A stretch of DNA of 45,914 nt, taken from assembly GCF_900104445.1 (NCBI RefSeq), contig NZ_FNJI01000034.1:1-45914 (forward strand), read 5' to 3'. Every line of letters begins with the position of its first letter. Position 1 is the first letter of the stretch. The notes beneath the pieces were generated by a model. It was given only the letters and a program-made list of their open reading frames with translations, was not told where the DNA came from and did no database searches. Below, piece by piece: positions 45,315 to 45,914 of this stretch. The stretch is from Desulforhopalus singaporensis. GTDB taxonomy: Bacteria; Desulfobacterota; Desulfobulbia; Desulfobulbales; Desulfocapsaceae. The position numbers and the translations under genes are program-made.

Positions 45315-45563
45315 CTACTTGGAAGGAAAATTTACACGGTGAATTTTGCGTTGACCTGCCCGAGCAGAACTTCTGCGCGCCTTTATCGTTACTGCGGACG
45401 ACCACAGTAACCGCATTACAAGAATCCAGAATGCGTACGCCACGCATAACACACCAAGAACTGAGATAAATAAATTCTTGGACAGGTACAAAAGGCTTGC
45501 TCCTGCAAATCCTATGAGGAGGGGCTTGAGGCGATACAATGAATCAGGTAACCAAAATTTCAT
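45315..45563 (-). CDS. Small hypothetical membrane protein
   Basis: This 82-residue protein has two predicted membrane helices (about 14-29, LLIGFAGASLLYLSKN, and about 32-54, FISVLGVLCVAYAFWILVMRLLW) and a strongly basic C-terminal tail (KARRSSARAGQRKIHR), which should be cytoplasmic. GGGAG lies 7 bases before the ATG. I do not recognise the family. It lies between tRNA-Arg and an IS21-type element, a typical accessory location. Confidence 0.7.
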   Translation of the reverse strand: MKFWLPDSLYRLKPLLIGFAGASLLYLSKNLFISVLGVLCVAYAFWILVMRLLWSSAVTIKARRSSARAGQRKIHRVNFPSK

Positions 45564-45633
45564 AACCTTACTCCCTATTTGGTTTTTTAGGGCAACGTTC
45601 GGGTTTGATTACATTATCTTGTAACCAATGCGT

Positions 45634-45724
45634 ATTCCACTGATCCCGGCCGGTGATTCCAGACGATCCCGGCCACTCATTCCACGTGATTCCGGCCACC
45701 CATTCCAGATGATCGCGGCCGGGT
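45634..45724. repeat. Four tandem 22-23 bp repeats at the end of an IS21-type element
   Basis: Four copies of an ATTCCA-n-GAT-n-CCGGCC-type unit start at 45634, 45656, 45679 and 45702, each differing at a few bases. Multiple subterminal repeats of this kind are transposase-binding sites at the ends of IS21-family elements. The tip of the element is probably near 45629 (TGCGTATTCC). No target duplication can be seen because the other end is outside the window. Confidence 0.8.
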
Positions 45725-45756
45725 AGTCGGAGCGAAGCGACGCTGTTATTTGTCCA

Positions 45757-45914
45757 TTACCTCGTTGGTTGCATTGACGTCAAGTTTGCTTTCATTTTTC
45801 TCATGGATTCTCCTTTGAGTTTTACTCTGTGTGCACAGTGCACCAGCCTGTCCAGGATGGCGTCTGCAAGGGTCGGATCGCCGATCTGTTCGTGCCAGAG
45901 GTCAACAGGTAGCT
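45757..45914 (-). CDS. istB: IS21-family helper ATPase IstB, C-terminal part (cut by window edge)
   Basis: The minus-strand frame entering from the right edge reads [20 protein letters not shown], then [19 protein letters not shown], then a short tail to the stop at 45757-45759. This is the conserved C-terminus of IstB, the AAA+ helper of IS21-family transposition. About 51 residues are visible; the rest, including the Walker motifs, and istA lie outside the window. No frameshift is visible in this part. Confidence 0.9.
   Translation of the reverse strand, partial: LPVDLWHEQIGDPTLADAILDRLVHCAHRVKLKGESMRKMKANLTSMQPTR

Larger units (their letters stand above)
45629..45914 (-). mobile_element. 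IS21-family insertion sequence, downstream end
   Basis: The IstB C-terminus and the four subterminal repeats define one end of an IS21-type element running off the right edge. The boundary near 45629 is estimated from the start of the first repeat and a TG dinucleotide, not from a target-site duplication. Confidence 0.75.

Noticed and set aside
1-45914. CRISPR array, toxin-antitoxin pair, restriction system or phage defence cluster
   Set aside because: No regularly spaced repeats were seen apart from the IS21 end, and no gene set matched such systems; the lone HNH gene and the kinase-fold gene are not next to partners.

Overview
The window is about 46 kb of a bacterial chromosome, most likely from an anaerobic Desulfobacterota (delta-proteobacterial) lineage such as a Desulfobulbales-type sulfate reducer. 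That placement is inference. It rests on moderate GC content, a one-chain pyruvate:ferredoxin oxidoreductase, methionine synthesis by direct sulfhydrylation with metX-metW, a PAS-type histidine kinase with a cysteine cluster, and a fused PabB-PabC. Most of the window is ordinary housekeeping and metabolic sequence, and I do not see a multi-gene defence or otherwise new system.

Layout. 1-6179 (+): the 3' part of a sodium:solute symporter, then a five-gene branched-chain amino acid/amide ABC transporter (livK-H-M-G-F). A terminator with a competing hairpin lies between livK and livH. 6284-8686 (-): an alpha/beta hydrolase and a membrane Cache-PAS-HD-GYP protein. 8822-15601 (-): a sulfur amino acid cluster, read as TPR protein, metY, metX, metW, cysE, cysK and a LysR regulator whose frame has no standard start codon. 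15962-18460 (+): glycogen phosphorylase. 18670-18745 (-): tRNA-Cys with its own terminator.

18802-24436 (+): rnc, an Elp3-like radical SAM gene, an ABC-F ATPase, a lipoprotein, a flavin reductase and a small secreted protein. 24507-25519 (-): a PHP phosphoesterase behind a small gene. 25813-26772 (+): a YkgJ-type cysteine-cluster protein, separated by strong hairpins from nifJ (26896-30441, -). 30775-32691 (+): a PabB-PabC fusion. 32765-33593 (-): a hypothetical gene and a DUF493 gene. 33943-35526 (+): a hybrid histidine kinase with an eroded ATP-binding region. 35585-37484 (-): a double TM2 protein, NagZ and a hypothetical protein. 37627-41503 (+): a UvrD-type helicase, folC and an HNH nuclease. 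41635-44360 (-): a universal stress protein, a PanE-like reductase and a kinase-fold protein. 44996-45072 (+): tRNA-Arg(CCG) with a terminator. 45315-45563 (-): a small membrane protein. The right edge (about 45629-45914) is the end of an IS21-family element: four 22-23 bp repeats and the C-terminus of IstB.

How the genes fit together. The sulfur cluster can make O-acetylserine (CysE), convert it to cysteine (CysK), make O-acetylhomoserine (MetX) and convert that to homocysteine (MetY), with a LysR regulator downstream. PabBC and FolC, about 7 kb apart, belong to folate synthesis. NifJ supplies acetyl-CoA and reduced ferredoxin, and GlgP mobilises storage glucan. The points most worth a second look are the AUC-like start of the LysR gene, the attenuator-like structure between livK and livH, the eroded histidine kinase with inverted repeats upstream, the kinase-fold protein at 43377-44360, and the two overlapping small frames near 25.4 kb.
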